64,000 bases of DNA from Cristatella mucedo (Eukaryota; Bryozoa; Phylactolaemata; Cristatellidae): contig WPIO01000032.1 in the NCBI GenBank assembly GCA_009760855.2, forward strand, positions 4,388,001 to 4,452,000, given 5' to 3'. Of the stretch, positions 11,216 to 22,936 are shown one piece after another. The position numbers and the translations under genes were made by a program. Each line of letters begins with the position of its first letter. The first letter of the stretch is position 1. A model generated the notes under the pieces. It ran no database searches and was not told the origin of the DNA. It was given only the letters and a program-made list of their open reading frames with translations.

Positions 11216-12088
11216 GTAAGTGGTAATGAAGGTCCTTCGTTGGCCGTCCGCGAGTATAGTTGCTTATGTTCTCAGCGGCTGCTGGATCGCAATGGTCAGG
11301 TCTCGCAGCCCCACGGGTGCATCCATGGTATAGGCTAGCTGTCGCCGTGTTGATCTTGCATCAACCCTGAAGCTTGGATGATCTACTCTTCGGGGATGGT
11401 TATTGCTCTCTAGCACACGCTTGACAGAATGTGCTTCATTAATGGGTGTGCCCTCTCTCTCCCCCTCATTGAGATGTGTGCCTTTCTTGCATTCATGCAC
11501 ATCTCTCGGTGATTGAGCAATGAGACTGATTTCTGAAGTTCACAACTTCATGAATGGACATCAGCCATGTGGATATGTCAGGACTTCACACCTGTTCATC
11601 TGGAATTACGGTTTCTCTTTGTCCAGTGTTGGACTGAAAATTTTCTTGAACTATCAAACTTAGTATGTCCGTATTCAATTGCTTTGCAAAATCACTATCT
11701 ACATGAGCGTCGGGATTACTGATTACGTCGAGACTGATTTCGTTGCTGCACTTTATGATTGTAAAATTATGTCACAGTGATTTATTTCGGGGTTGCTTAT
11801 TGAGGAACCCCTAGAGGCGATCCAAGATTTTATTGAGCTGGACTGCTGGACTAAGCATTCACACATTAATTTATGATCTCAACTACCGAAAGTGGCTACC
11901 ATAACTGGGTTAATGTGAAAGTGAGGATTACTTTTCTTTCTTGGTTTGTGTTCTGTAAAAGTTTGCTTCAGACTGGCTGTAGCAGGAAACTCCGGCATTC
12001 GCTTCACTGGCTAGTTGAAAGCTTTACTTGGTAGGCATTGGATTTTCAGTCTTACTAGGTCGAGCACCAATTATAATGCAATAAATAT

Positions 12089-12250
12089 TAGCTGATTTAA
12101 TAGCCTCTTTTTGTATAGCGACAGAAGTGCTTTAAAGGGCTATCACCACTGCTTGCAGCTGTAGTAAAGGATCGCTCACCGCAGGATTCGTCCACGGGAT
12201 TGAGGTCGTGAAAAGCAACCGGCTTACCTAGTGAGCCATCACGGCTCACC
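12089..12250 (-). mobile_element. SINE-A (tRNA-derived) copy in intron
   Basis: The reverse complement matches the copies at 32325 and 42846: a tRNA-like head (ctcactaggtaagccggttg, then a degenerate B box near ggattcgtcc in + orientation), gcgatc, a middle tract gctgcaag...gtgatag, and the 3' end ctatacaaaaagaggct followed by taatcagc. It is more diverged than the 42846 copy. Confidence 0.8.
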
Positions 12251-13539
12251 AATGTGCCCCCAGGAAAAAAATAGGTATTTCTTATCTAGATGATCTGAAT
12301 TAAGAAAGCTGACAAAAGACAATTTGCAAGTTATCTAGTGTATTTGTATGAGTTCACGTTTTCTTCTCTTGTTTTGCATTGACATAGTTCGTTTTTTCAG
12401 TGCGGTTGTTTTTCAGCATCTTTATATATCCAGCCAATGATTCGAAGCCGTTAGTGCCAGGTTGACATACTCTGACTTGACATGATTTATTATGAAGTTG
12501 AAAGTCTACCTGGTCCTCACAACATTTTCTGGGCCTGTGTAAATTGTCCCTTGCATGATTGTGCGTGCCAATGCTGTTCATGCTCTCCTTTCCAGCACAC
12601 GTAATTTACTTCTCTTGTGCGTAATACCCACATAGTCTTTATATGACTTTGTGGAGTTAAAGAAAAAGATACATTGCATTATGGTGCTTTACCATCATGT
12701 TATGATTATAATTATTATAGATAGCCTTTCATGCCTTTACTCTTAATGATGTACACTTTTTAATGGCGACCTATATTATTGTGGTTGGCACCAGTCTGCA
12801 AAACGTTGCTTTATTAAAGTATTCGTTGACCTTTGCATGCATTTGATGTATGTTTATAAGCAACTAGCAGTAGTCGCTGACTGTATCACATTCAGATTTA
12901 TCAGCCACATCTGAATTCCAGAGCTGCCAATGTCCACTTAATAAAAGCTACTACTAATTATAAGGCAGCTTGTTTTCCATGTGACTTTCAGGGGTGGGAT
13001 ATCTGGCCAATTTTTAGGAATGCATTTGCTCGTGCAAGTGCAGCTAATGAAAGGATGGCTGTTTTCGCCGTGCTCGACTATCACGGTAGCTGCTGAGATC
13101 GAAATGTGAAATGGACATTTCCCCTCACTCTCGTGGTGCCCATAGATCATATGATTGTGTAAACTCCTTTCATTACATTATGCCACGACCTCTTCAACGA
13201 ATGCAAGTCATGCCCAGGCTATACCGCACGAGTTTTCGGGACGCCGGGGTTGGATCAACTATTATGCTGAGCTGGTATATATATTTTTTTCTTAGGCTAG
13301 ACATTGCTTTGTTTTACCAAGTCTTATGCTGCATTGTGTCCCAAAAATCCAGGGTTTGCACTCAAATATGTGCATTTTACCTTTTGAATTGGCTTCTGTT
13401 GCTTGTAGACAAGAAGGTTCTACCAGCAGGCTTCACGTGCTGGTAGTGACGATAATGCTGCAATACATTGGTGCAGCACCCTCTGGGAGCATAATCGCTG
13501 TGTAGGCACTTAAAATTTCTGGGGTAAAATTATTTCATT

Positions 13540-14260
13540 TAGTGATATGCACTGTGGTAGCATGCATAAGCATGCAAAATGCAATTTGAAAGAACAGAGT
13601 GTATGCTGTGAGGAACTGTTGGCTTTTTAACTTGCCTTTTTAAAAATAAACAAGTCAGAGGATGTCGTGACGTCAGTCCGGATTAAGTCCCAGGCTTTTT
13701 GAGCATGCCAACTGAAGGCACATGTCTAAAGGATTTGAGGTTGATTGGAGGCACAGCTAAACAGCTTGAGTCTCAAGAGCAAGTGGTATGATGCCAAGCC
13801 TGATAAATATGTATTTCTGATAGGAAAGGTGCAGCAACCAACTAAAGTGGCAGAACCTTGGAAGGCGATAAGCTATGCGATGAGAGGTCAGTTCTGAGAA
13901 TCGGAGTTATATGGGAGTTTCGGTGGTCATGACCAACAGTCCTAGCTAAAGAATTTTTCACTAAGTATCTTTTCGCACAGGCAGGAGGACCTGTGACTAG
14001 TTTGATACATGAGTCTTATTGGTATGTCACTAATACATAGCCCAGCTTGCCTGTGGTACTCTTGTCTAAGCAGATCAAAATTTTTGCAATTTTAGGTAGC
14101 TGGAAGTAAGCAAACCTGGCTGTAGGGCTGACGTAGTCATCTAGTGAAAGATCACTTATGAACAGGACACCCAGGTTATGTTCAGATGCTTTCCGGAGAT
14201 ATGCTTCCCGAGCCTGTTTTGAGGGCTCGACTCTCCAGTTTCTGAGTGGCATTAGGTTTT
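13540..14260 (-). mobile_element. old LINE-A fragment in intron
   Basis: Read on the minus strand, this is a diverged LINE-A 3' region. The 3' UTR-like part near 13550-13660 is followed by C-terminal ORF2 remnants and, at 14016-14252, the frame HNLGVLFISDLSLDDYVSP and LPKIAKILICLDKSTT. It is full of stops in the C-terminal part. No ATT tail is left. Homology may extend a little beyond 14260 (aggttttccca motif). Confidence 0.7.
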
Positions 14261-15129
14261 CCCAAAACTATCAAGATCTGCTGTCAGGATTGGCCGAGCA
14301 ATTCTCATGCTGTAGAAATAGCCTATTCTCTCCTTGCCTGGTAGCATTTGCACGTGGTTCCGATTATTAGCACAAACATGTAAAGGACAGTTAGTGTACT
14401 AGACTTTGCCGAAGTCAAGATGGCAGGCCTTCTTGAGGCTTGTCGCAGTAACCACCAGATTCCGAAGAAGGGGAAGCACAGGAGTCTATGGGAACTAAAT
14501 AATTTGCCAAATGTATAGTAGGTTAAACCATGTCAATAAGTCACTTTTGTCGTGATGCTGTATTTTATGACTCCTGGGGCTGACTGTCACCTCACAAGAG
14601 CCAAAGTTTAATGTCATTGCAACAACTTTTGCAAGCATTCACATTAAATGTTGGACTGGCAAAGAGGTAGCCCACGAACACATTGCTAGCCAATGAATAG
14701 CCAGAGGAAACAGGAAACAGAAGAAACATGTAGAACTGAACTGGCCTTCAGGTATTTGCATAGGGATCGTGTGCCTGCGCTTCACGACCCCGGTTTTGGG
14801 TTTGAGTGCTGTTGCAGGCAATCCGGTAGTGCCTGTTTCAAGCAGGGTGATGGCAGCCAAGGCGAGTATGTCACTGTATAAATGAGTTAGTTGACTCAGC
14901 TTCCATTTAACTTTTTCGTTTAACTAGTGAATATTTGGAAATGTTATAGGTGGAGTCGTGAACTTTACAGAGGATGGTTTAATGTATGTCTTTAGGGTAG
15001 ATAAAAGAAAGTTTATTTTTTTATTATCACTCAAAAGGGTGGAGAATGCAAACCAGAATGCCACCATAGAAGTGCCGATCTTTCAGATGCTCTTGGGTGT
15101 CCAAGTCGCCGAATGTGGGAATTTTGTAG

Positions 15130-15345
15130 GAAGTCGTTTTACCAGCAGTGGTGGTGCCTGGGGGGGGGGGTGGCAGGAAGTAGTTGCCTCCTATAGAAGT
15201 TGACACCAACCCATATATGGGGATGCGTTTTTACGTTTGCTTTATTTTAAATTTGAATAAACTACCATTATGTAGTATAATTTTCATTACTTGTTGGTCT
15301 TGGTCCCCCAACATGAAAATCCTGGCTCCGCCCCTAGCTATCTTA
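15130..15345 (-). repeat. dispersed repeat related to 31835-32090
   Basis: The end catgaaaatcctggctccgc at about 15314-15333 is the reverse complement of the motif cggagccaggatttt found at 31837. Both regions also hold a poly-G run beside a ggtggc/gtggc context. The two may be parts of one mobile element in opposite orientations; ends and class are not resolved. Confidence 0.35.
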
Positions 15346-15888
15346 CCAATGCCTTGCATCTGCAGTCTAGTCTATAAGGCAGCAGGCCAGTGAAGCCAAG
15401 CACACCGCAAAAGCCATATAGACTCCACTGCAAATGAAATATTAAGAAAGTACTTATAAAACTGGTCAGACAATTGAATATTTGTTTAGGGTACCTTTCA
15501 ATAGACAGACCTATTAGAAACGGGATCGGAAGTTTTGATGACTTCCACGTAAAAGAAAATCATTATTCAAACAATGTCTAATCAGACTGTAAGCAGGACA
15601 CAACATATCTACGAATAGCAAATTTACCGATCTGTATTATATCGGACTTTCATCCCAACTTGTTTGAGTTTAGCTCTGCTTGTACATCGGGAAGCTAGAA
15701 TTACTTCTGATTATGGTCGGATAGGTTTTGCTATATGTGTCACCAAGCGCCCCGGAGTTGTACTTTTTTGCATACATGGACATAGACATGGCAGTTTCAT
15801 ATAAATTTTTTGCATTCTGCCTCCAATACATCTTTGCCGTCGTTTTGTTCCGGGCCACATTGTCAATGCACTCTCTGTTCTATTGTAG

Positions 15889-16178
15889 GATTGCTTATGT
15901 TCGTCACTGTGGCAGTCGTCGGGGGCATGTCTGGTGACCGGAACTGGCAGCCTCGTGCCGACTTGATCTGGCTGACCTGGGGCTATGGCTTTGCCGTACT
16001 GTCGAGTATATTTTCATTCGTTACGGGATTCTTTTGGATCCGTGAGGCCCGGCTGTACTGGGGCTCCCAACGAGAGGATGAGGTGTTCAAGTCGACAGAC
16101 TATAGCTCTGCCCCTGCCAACCTGCTCTATAGAACCGGTGATGCATCCCAAGACCCTCCCGGATATTCCAATGTCTGA
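15889..16178 (+). CDS. claudin-like four-pass membrane protein, exon 3 (stop)
   Basis: The acceptor is ttctattgtag|. The exon completes transmembrane segment 3 (LLMFVTVAVVGG), gives the second extracellular loop with DRNWQPRADLIWLTWGYGF, segment 4 (about 173-197) and a 45-residue cytosolic tail that ends GYSNV and a stop. A DRxW...P...LSW/LTW-like second loop is, as I recall it, typical of arthropod-type claudin relatives (Claudin_2-like). The final S-N-V fits a class I PDZ-binding end (S/T-x-V), which in claudins tethers the protein to scaffold proteins; that role is inferred here. The total length of 242 residues is normal for the family, and the gene looks intact. Confidence 0.9.
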
Positions 16179-16500
16179 TATGCCCGCCTGCTTGTTTTGC
16201 TGACCCCCATGCCCATGTAGAATTTACATGCATACCTTTCCAGAACGGACGAGCCTATTTTTCGTGCCTCTGCGAGACCGATGCTGCCAGTAGGCTCAGC
16301 CGTATGGATATTCCAAACGATAAGCATTCCACGCCTTTTACAGAATATCGGCTATCAAGCTTGGCCCGAAGCTTTGCTGCTGCTGCCCTTTCTTTTACAC
16401 GACGAGTCGTGTAAAGATGAATTCATTAATTGTAGGTTTCAGGCCTACTTGCTGCAACTGCATTGTGTGTGTACTTAGACTTTTATTACTTGCAAGCATT

Positions 16501-16506
16501 AATAAA
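16501..16506 (+). terminator. poly(A) signal of the claudin-like gene
   Basis: AATAAA lies 323 bases after the stop codon, before a LINE-A tail that starts near 16665. It is the first canonical signal downstream, giving a 3' UTR of about 340 bases. Confidence 0.65.
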
Positions 16507-16664
16507 CTTGGCCTGCGTAAGTGCTGATGTGGTTACACATTATTGGAGACCTCCCAATTGGCATGCAGTGTGCAGCAATACGAAATATCTTATCGGGCTT
16601 AGTCATCATGTGACAAGCTCTGGCTAGCCAACACTTGAGCCATTCAAATCGAGTACTGTTACTA

Positions 16665-17465
16665 ATAGTATTAATAAAACATTTGTTATACCGTCCTCAG
16701 AGAACTCAATCTCTTCTTCGGCACTCTACATTTACTGCAAAGGAAGTATGATCGAATGGTTGTGGTAGCAAGCTCAATGACAACAAGCATAACATGGTTA
16801 GAGATGACATGCACAGGGTCAGCATGCAAGTATGGTTAGTGGCAACATGCACCGTGTCAGCACCCGTAAGCACTAGGACACACGTCGACCCACTAATGCT
16901 GTGAGAAATTGATGGGTTTTTAGCTTTAAAAAAATGTCAAGTCAGGGGATGTCGTGACGCCAGTCGGAAGTGACTTTAGGAGCATACGAACTAAAGGCAC
17001 TGTCTTCAAAGTAATCGAGGTTCCTACGAGGTATGGGTAAACGATTAGATTCAGAAAAGCTGCTGTTAAGAAGTCTAGCTTGGTGTGGGAATAGTTGTGA
17101 TAGGTCGGCTGGGGCCAGAGAATAAAGAAACTGGTGGGTTGGGAGCCGGTGCAGGTTGGAGAAGTAGTGTGATGTGGCACAGCTACCTTTACGACAGACA
17201 AGGCTAGCTTCAGGATTTGCACCAACTATAAGTGCCTGATTGCACAGGCCAGTAGACCAGCAAGCAGTGAGTTACAGAAGTCGAGACTAGATGTCACAAA
17301 TGCTCGGAACAATTTAGATGTAGTATCCCTGGCTAAGCAAGCCTGAGTTTCAGTAGGGTTATCTGACTGAAAGTTGGCAGACTTGACTGTGAAGCTGATG
17401 TGACCGTCTAATGAAAGGTCACTTTGAAACACCGACACCATGCTTTCAACACTAGTCGCCATCCT
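16665..17465 (-). mobile_element. LINE-A, 5'-truncated, decayed
   Basis: Minus strand: a degenerate (ATT)n and hairpin at about 16665-16740, the 3' UTR (catgcacagggtcagcatgc at 16808), then ORF2 C-terminal remnants up to VFQSDLSLDGHISFTVKSA near 17430. Several frameshifts separate the pieces LPTGVTTSPDLTFF, LLKLA...GLLACAIR and FVTSSLDFCNSLLAG. RT and endonuclease are absent. Confidence 0.82.
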
Positions 17466-17469
17466 TCAG

Positions 17470-18930
17470 CCTCGTCGGCTGAAAAGGACTAAGGCAGCGC
17501 AGCAGTGATGAAAAGCATATTTTGCCTTCGGTTATCTAGTTTTGGTTTGGTTCTTAGGTGGTACATGCCTGGTTTAGCTTTTGGAAGTGCTTTTTCGTTA
17601 TGTTATGCGACTTCAAAAAAGAGAATTTCTGAATTCTGCTGCCCATCCTCAATCGTTGATAACCCACGCTCGGTCGGAAGCACCCCACAATCCTTAAGAA
17701 GGGTCTTCTAATCAGCATAAAAGTCTGCAAGGAGCTTGACTCTACCTCACACTCAGCTCTCGTACTCATGTCCAGGTAATTAGAGCGATGCAGCTCGATT
17801 GAGGAAGTCTTTCAGTCCACCGTCTTGAGACCAACAACCGTAGCAATCGGAACCCTGTGAATCTAAGAGGATCAGCGGCTCAAGTCCTGAACCACACTAT
17901 CTAGGCAAGTGGGCACCTAACCCCTGTGATACATGTAAACCATCGGAAGTGCCCTGAGCTGATTTATCTGTGCAACAGGGAGCCGCCGATTAAGACCCTT
18001 CAAGTTGGGGAGGGGGAGGAGATGACTGATTGGAACTCACTGCGTCTGTCCCAAGTGCAGTTCAAAATAATCAACCAAACGGCAGATTTCTGAGGTAACC
18101 CACGAAGCAAGAAGCGAATTACGCGTCCAATTTCGAAGTAACCAGAGCCTGAACCAGTCGTTTTGCCAGAAAGCGTTGCTTATAGTTACTAATAGGGACC
18201 ATTTTATGGAACTGGGGTGCCATAGATCGACTTTATTTCTAAAAGAACATTCCTCATCGACATAAGATTAAAAGATGGTATATAAGGTTATGAGAAAACA
18301 CTGAAGGGAATCGCCTACATAAAGTGAGAAATCTTTCCAGTTAGCTAATGCCTGCGTCGCAGCTGGAGCTTTGCTTTGCCAACATTTGGTCGACAAATCA
18401 GATCCAAAACTATTTTTATTTACGTTGGATGACGGTCAACACAAATTCATCTGTGTGTCTACTCTATTAACATCGAAGCTAAATTAGAATATTGCAATAC
18501 CCGGATTGTCACATATATTCCTATATGAAACCACTGTTGTAGAAAATGCTGAAAGCTGGACAACACTTAAACATGCCTAAAAATGCTCGCAGCTCATGCC
18601 ACAGTACAGATGATTTCTCAAAGAAGTACCTGGCCTTAGCTTAATACTTGACGACGCTCTTGACATATTTGCTGTATATCCGGCTGAAGTACATGGAATC
18701 GCTTTGCAATCATTGATGCTACCCGATAAGGTTTCTCTTTTCTCACACTCGATTACACCGATCGCCGGTAGTACAGTAGCAATTGCTGTCCTTGATTCTT
18801 TCAATTTCAAGTAATTTAACTGAATATATAACCATCTGTAACTCACCAAATACTTTAGTGGTGTAAAGCTGGTGTTTTCTACAGCTCACTCAAAGCCTAC
18901 TCCGCTTTCGATACGCATGCCGTAGCCAAC
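17470..18930. other. stretch with no recognisable gene
   Basis: Only short frames are present. None has a recognised motif, and no repeat family from the rest of the window is seen. Confidence 0.5.
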
Positions 18931-18936
18931 GGACTT

Positions 18937-20035
18937 CTAGCATGGAAAAAGAAGCTCAGGACGAAGGCTGGAAATAATTCCTACAGTCGGCAGCGCGAGA
19001 ATAGATGAATAAATGCGAGAATAGATGCCGTGGCAAAGAAATCGTGGATGTGAGTTCCATAGTATAGGACCTGCAGAGCAAACACTTTTTTCGCCAATAG
19101 TCTTTAGGCGAAGGAATGGCACAGCTAATTTATTGTCCGTAGAGGACCTAAGGGCACGAGGAGGATGAAACTGGTGAAGCAGTGCAGATAAGTATGACGG
19201 AGCCAAGCCGCGGTGGGCATTGTGGGTCAACGTAAGAACTTTGCTCTGTGTCCGTTGATCAGCAGGGAGTGATAGCAGCTCCTTCGGCGAAGTATGCACA
19301 TGGTCGAACCTCAGGAATTTGCAAACTAGCCTTGCAGCTATATTCATCGCCAGCTTCAGTGGCCTAATGACTTTTTGGTAGCCCAGCCAATGTGGAATTG
19401 CAATAGTCCAGCCTAGAAGATACCAGAGTTCAAGTTGAATGCTTAGCAAGCCACCGTGAAGACAGTTCCTAATGTTAGATAAGGATTGGACACGGTGGCT
19501 AGCTTTGGACGCAGTCTTCCTATTAACAATTTTAAAATTGAGGCAGTTGTCAAATGTGACACCTAAATTCAGAGTACATGGTGGGGCTCGCACAACAAAC
19601 ATTAGCATCTGTTACAAGAATATAGTCTCCTAGTCCAGCCGAACGTTTTGGGTGTCCTATAAGTAGTAGTTTTGTTTTACCGTCGTTAAGTTTCAAGAAA
19701 TTTGCCGACATCTAGGATATAATGTCTGCAAGGCAAGCTTTCAATTTAGCAGTCGCCGCAGCACATTCCGACGGTTTAAGCAACAAATAGAGCTGAGTAT
19801 GGGCAGCATAAAAGTAGCAGGCGATTGACATGTGCCCGAATCAGCTTCCCCAGAGGTTCGGTATAAATGGAGAAAAGCAGAAGACCTAGGACGGACCCTT
19901 GTGGGGCTCCACAGGTGACTGGTCTGGCGGGTGAAACTCGACCACCGCACGACACCGATTGAACACGATCGGACAAGTACGATTTGAACCACGCCAGTGC
20001 CTCATCTGCCAAATTCATCTTTGTTCTCAATCGCT
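18937..20035 (-). mobile_element. LINE-B, 3' half (RT end and C-terminal region)
   Basis: A second non-LTR family on the minus strand. From about 20035 leftwards it reads LADEALAWFKSYLSDRVQSV, CGAPQGSVLGLLLFSIYTEPL (RT motif block), then after frame breaks a C-terminal region (TLNLGVTFDNCLNFK, LAMNIAARLVC, RGLAPSYLSALL, LWNSHPRF). It resembles LINE-A in plan but differs clearly in sequence. Frameshifts and stops lie around the YxDD position, so that motif cannot be read cleanly. It continues upstream at 20345 beyond an insertion. Confidence 0.8.
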
Positions 20036-20345
20036 TAATAATAATATTTAATCCCAACTGAAATTGTTCTGAAATTTCATTCTTTTCGATATGTGATATG
20101 ATTGCATGCTGACCCCGTGCTTCATCACTAACCATGTTAAGCTTGTTGTCATTAAGCATGCTTCTACTAACCATTCGATCGTGCTTCCTTTGCAGCAAAT
20201 GTTAAGTGCCTAGAAAAAGATTGAGTTCTCTGGTGCGCTTTATCAAATGTTTTATTATAATTATTAATACGATTATTATAGCACCCTCAGAGAACTCTAT
20301 CTCTTTCTAGGCACTTTAATTTTACTGCAAAGGAAGCATGATCAC
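20036..20345. mobile_element. tail-to-tail LINE-A ends with duplicated LINE-B segment, inserted in LINE-B
   Basis: About 20103-20280 is a plus-strand LINE-A 3' UTR, hairpin and AT-rich tail. About 20281-20345 is the same 3' end on the minus strand, so the two tails meet and form a long inverted repeat. 20036-20102 repeats a LINE-B segment that also occurs at about 20485-20530 (core actgaaattgttctgaaatt). The insert splits LINE-B between its SAAFDTID motif and its AWFKSYL motif. Confidence 0.7.
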
Positions 20346-21100
20346 TTAAGTAGGATAATGTGATCGATAGTGTCGAAGGCAGCTGATAGATCCTGCAGGA
20401 TCAGGGCAGTGACTCTCCCGTCGTCGTTGCTACACATGTCATCGGTTCTACGGAGGCGAGCACGAAGTGGTGTCGCTTGAATCTCGACTGAAATTGTTCT
20501 GAAATTTCATTCCTTTCAACGTGTGATATAAGCTGCTTAGCTACAATCTTTTCGAGAATCTTTGACAAAAAAAGAAGGGAAACTGGGTGATAGTTTGCTA
20601 GGATTTCTGAATCCAGTCAAGGCTTTTAAGTATCTATCCAGCGATGGCTGATTTGAAAGACTTTGGAAAAATCCCGTGTTCCAGACAAGCATTAACAATC
20701 TCGGATTTGGCTGCACAAAGTTTGTCTGCCAGTGAAAACCAGAGTGTCTTCAGAAGACGAGCTCTTTTTACTTGACATAATTAAAGTAGCCACTTCACGT
20801 GCAGAAATACAGGAACATCTCTTAAGGAAAGTCTTGAGATTCCGACTCGTAACTTCTTTAGTTGGAGGGGGCTTTATGAAGGCACGAATATGTGCAATTT
20901 TCTGCGAAGAATTTTGAAAATTTTTCGGCCGAGCCATTAGCAGTCTGGGAGTGAGATCTGGCAGAGTTTTCAAGAAAATTGTTCCCAAACTATCAATTTG
21001 TCTTGGGTCAGATTTGCCGGACTTCAGTTCTCTTGTGAAACAAAAAGCCCAGGCTTTTCTGAGTTTCCGCAAGTGCACAAGTGCACACGAAAGAAGTCTT
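20346..21100 (-). mobile_element. LINE-B, 5' part (linker and start of RT)
   Basis: Minus strand. 20346-20420 encodes an RT motif LSAAFDTIDH; near 20500 lies ERNEISEQFQS, a typical entry to the RT core. 20692-21078 is an open frame of 128 codons with PRQIDSLGTIFLKTLPDLTPR and KCTS-like basic stretches that would be the linker upstream of the RT. No endonuclease domain is seen, so the copy is 5'-truncated near 21100. Confidence 0.72.
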
Positions 21101-21244
21101 TGACATTGGCTAGATCGTATTAAGATCCAAACTTCATCAAGTGGCGTTCAAACCCTTATCAGGGTGCAGCGTTTAAAGTTTTTTGGTAAATTGAAAGAAT
21201 TTTCAACGACTCTGTATCAATAAATAAATTTATATATATAATTA

Positions 21245-21395
21245 ACTTGCATAGCACCCTAAGAGAAATAAATCTCTATTCAGGCGCTTCACAAATATGC
21301 CGCAGAGCTTGACCTCATGACCTCAGCCAGACGCTGGTCGGGGAGAGCACCCATAACCACTGGGCCAACCGTCGCTCGGGGATGCACACAGGCAG
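21245..21395 (-). mobile_element. SINE-B, single tRNA-like head
   Basis: On the minus strand a tRNA-like head (A-box-like ggcccagtggttatgggtgc; B-box-like aggtcaagctctg) is followed by gtgaagcgcctgaatagaga and the closing arm tagggtgctat. This is the same plan as the copy at 8893 in the opposite orientation. Confidence 0.65.
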
Positions 21396-22397
21396 AATGG
21401 AGTGGTGAGCATGCTCGCCGAGGGCTATCCCAATTTGAAATGTTCATCGCATCAGTGAGGGTATCGAGGCTGCTGGCCGGACACGGCTTCTCGAGCTTCT
21501 CCTGGACAAACTGGTAGTGGATAAGGAGCCTCTTAACTTTTAGTGATCAGACATTAAGCAGGAAAAATCTGAAAGGCTGTCTGCAAAGAGGCATTCAGAG
21601 ACCAGCTGGAAGGATTGGGGCTGAGGCTAGCATGTTTAACGTTTGCCGGCGGAGGTCGACAGCCGGTCCTGTTAGATGTTGCATATTTATTGATGGTATA
21701 TCGCCAGTCCACCTGTAGGAACAGTAGTAACTGCGTGAGGCGAATAACTGGGGTGGGAGTCGTGCTGCTAATGAATTCGAGGGAATCCCAGTAAATTACC
21801 GGAGCCACTGCGAGCGAGCTGTCACCAGAGAGAGTGTTTCAGAGCGCATTAAACTTAAGCTTTATAGATTTGATCGCCGAGCGGTTCATGCAGTCGTCCA
21901 GTGAAAGGTTACGCCGGGGGAAGGGTTCGGGGGGGGGCGGGGGTGATGCAGCCAGCGCTGTGGCTTGCCTATCCCCGCTCCTTGAGGGGCAACAACAGCT
22001 ATTGCCGTGTTGATGCGGTCTGTGGTCTCGCTATCTTAGCGAGCCCATTGAGCTCTACGTCAGCTTCACTCAGGAAGGCTGCTGCGAAAACGGCTTAAAC
22101 TTTCCGCTCTCCGCCAGCCAAAGCGCTCGCAGCTGGTGACGATGCCTTTCGGGACAGCTAAATTACTAGAGAATCAAATACATCTCCGTCTGTGATTCTA
22201 GAGAGCCATATGGATGAAAGGTTGCTACGCTATAGTTTTCCAGTGAATTTAATGCTTTGAGTAACATTTGGCGATAAATCTTTACAAAAATCGATAGCCA
22301 GCTCAAAGCGTCCGCTTCACGCAGAGACAAAAACTAGCGGTATGGTGGAATTAGGAGGCCAATGTATACCAATGTTTTGAACCTCTTAAGGACAGCA

Positions 22398-22468
22398 GTC
22401 TCGATAGCTCTATCGGTAAACAACTGAACTGTCAGTCCAGATGTGGCGAGATCGTTCCTATCTCAAGG
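22398..22468 (+). pseudogene. tRNA-like sequence (tRNA pseudogene or SINE head)
   Basis: gtctcgatagctctatcggt resembles a 5' arm plus A box. The segment ctgaa-ctgtcag-tccag looks like an anticodon arm with GTC at the anticodon position (Asp if a tRNA), and gagat-cgttcct-atctc forms a five-pair T-arm-like hairpin with a 7-base loop. The D-arm is broken, the acceptor ends do not pair and the B box is off consensus, so a working tRNA is unlikely. No SINE tail from this window follows. Confidence 0.35.
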
Positions 22469-22882
22469 AAGTCTTTTACCCCACGTGCAGTCTAGCGGCC
22501 GACTGCCTCCGGTTGCTCTATATTTTGAAATCCAGTGCCAAGTGACAGTGATCCAAGTTCTCTTTGGTGCTCTATCAGTGATTTGTCATTCTCGCTACTA
22601 TTATCGCGGCATTCTGGATATTTGATTCTCTTGTTGCATTGCATAAACGTCTTAAAATGATCATCATTATTAGTATCAGTTAACCTGTAAAAATCAAAAC
22701 TCTAAGGTCACGTAAGTTTTCGAGGTCCTTTTTTTCGGAGCCCCCGACACATATTACAGCAAGACCCGGTCTATGCGCCTTCTGCCTCCCCCCCCCCCAT
22801 GTAAAAGCGCCACTCCCCTCTGGTCCGGGTAAAAGCTGGCGCGATTCACTCGTTTACTAGTACCGGGCTATTTTGGTCCATG

Positions 22883-22936
22883 AGACACACACGCACGCAC
22901 GCACGCACGCACGCACGCGCGCACACACACACACAC
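22883..22936. repeat. (CACG)n/(CA)n microsatellite
   Basis: Repeats of acgc flanked by acac runs. The Thr-His frame across it is an artefact. Confidence 0.95.

Larger units (their letters stand above)
11216..15888 (+). other. intron 2 of the claudin-like gene
   Basis: A 4,673-bp intron between matching gtaagt and attgtag sites. It contains a minus-strand SINE-A (12089-12250), an old minus-strand LINE-A fragment (13540-14260) and part of a dispersed repeat near 15130-15345. The other open frames inside it show no recognisable content. Confidence 0.8.
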
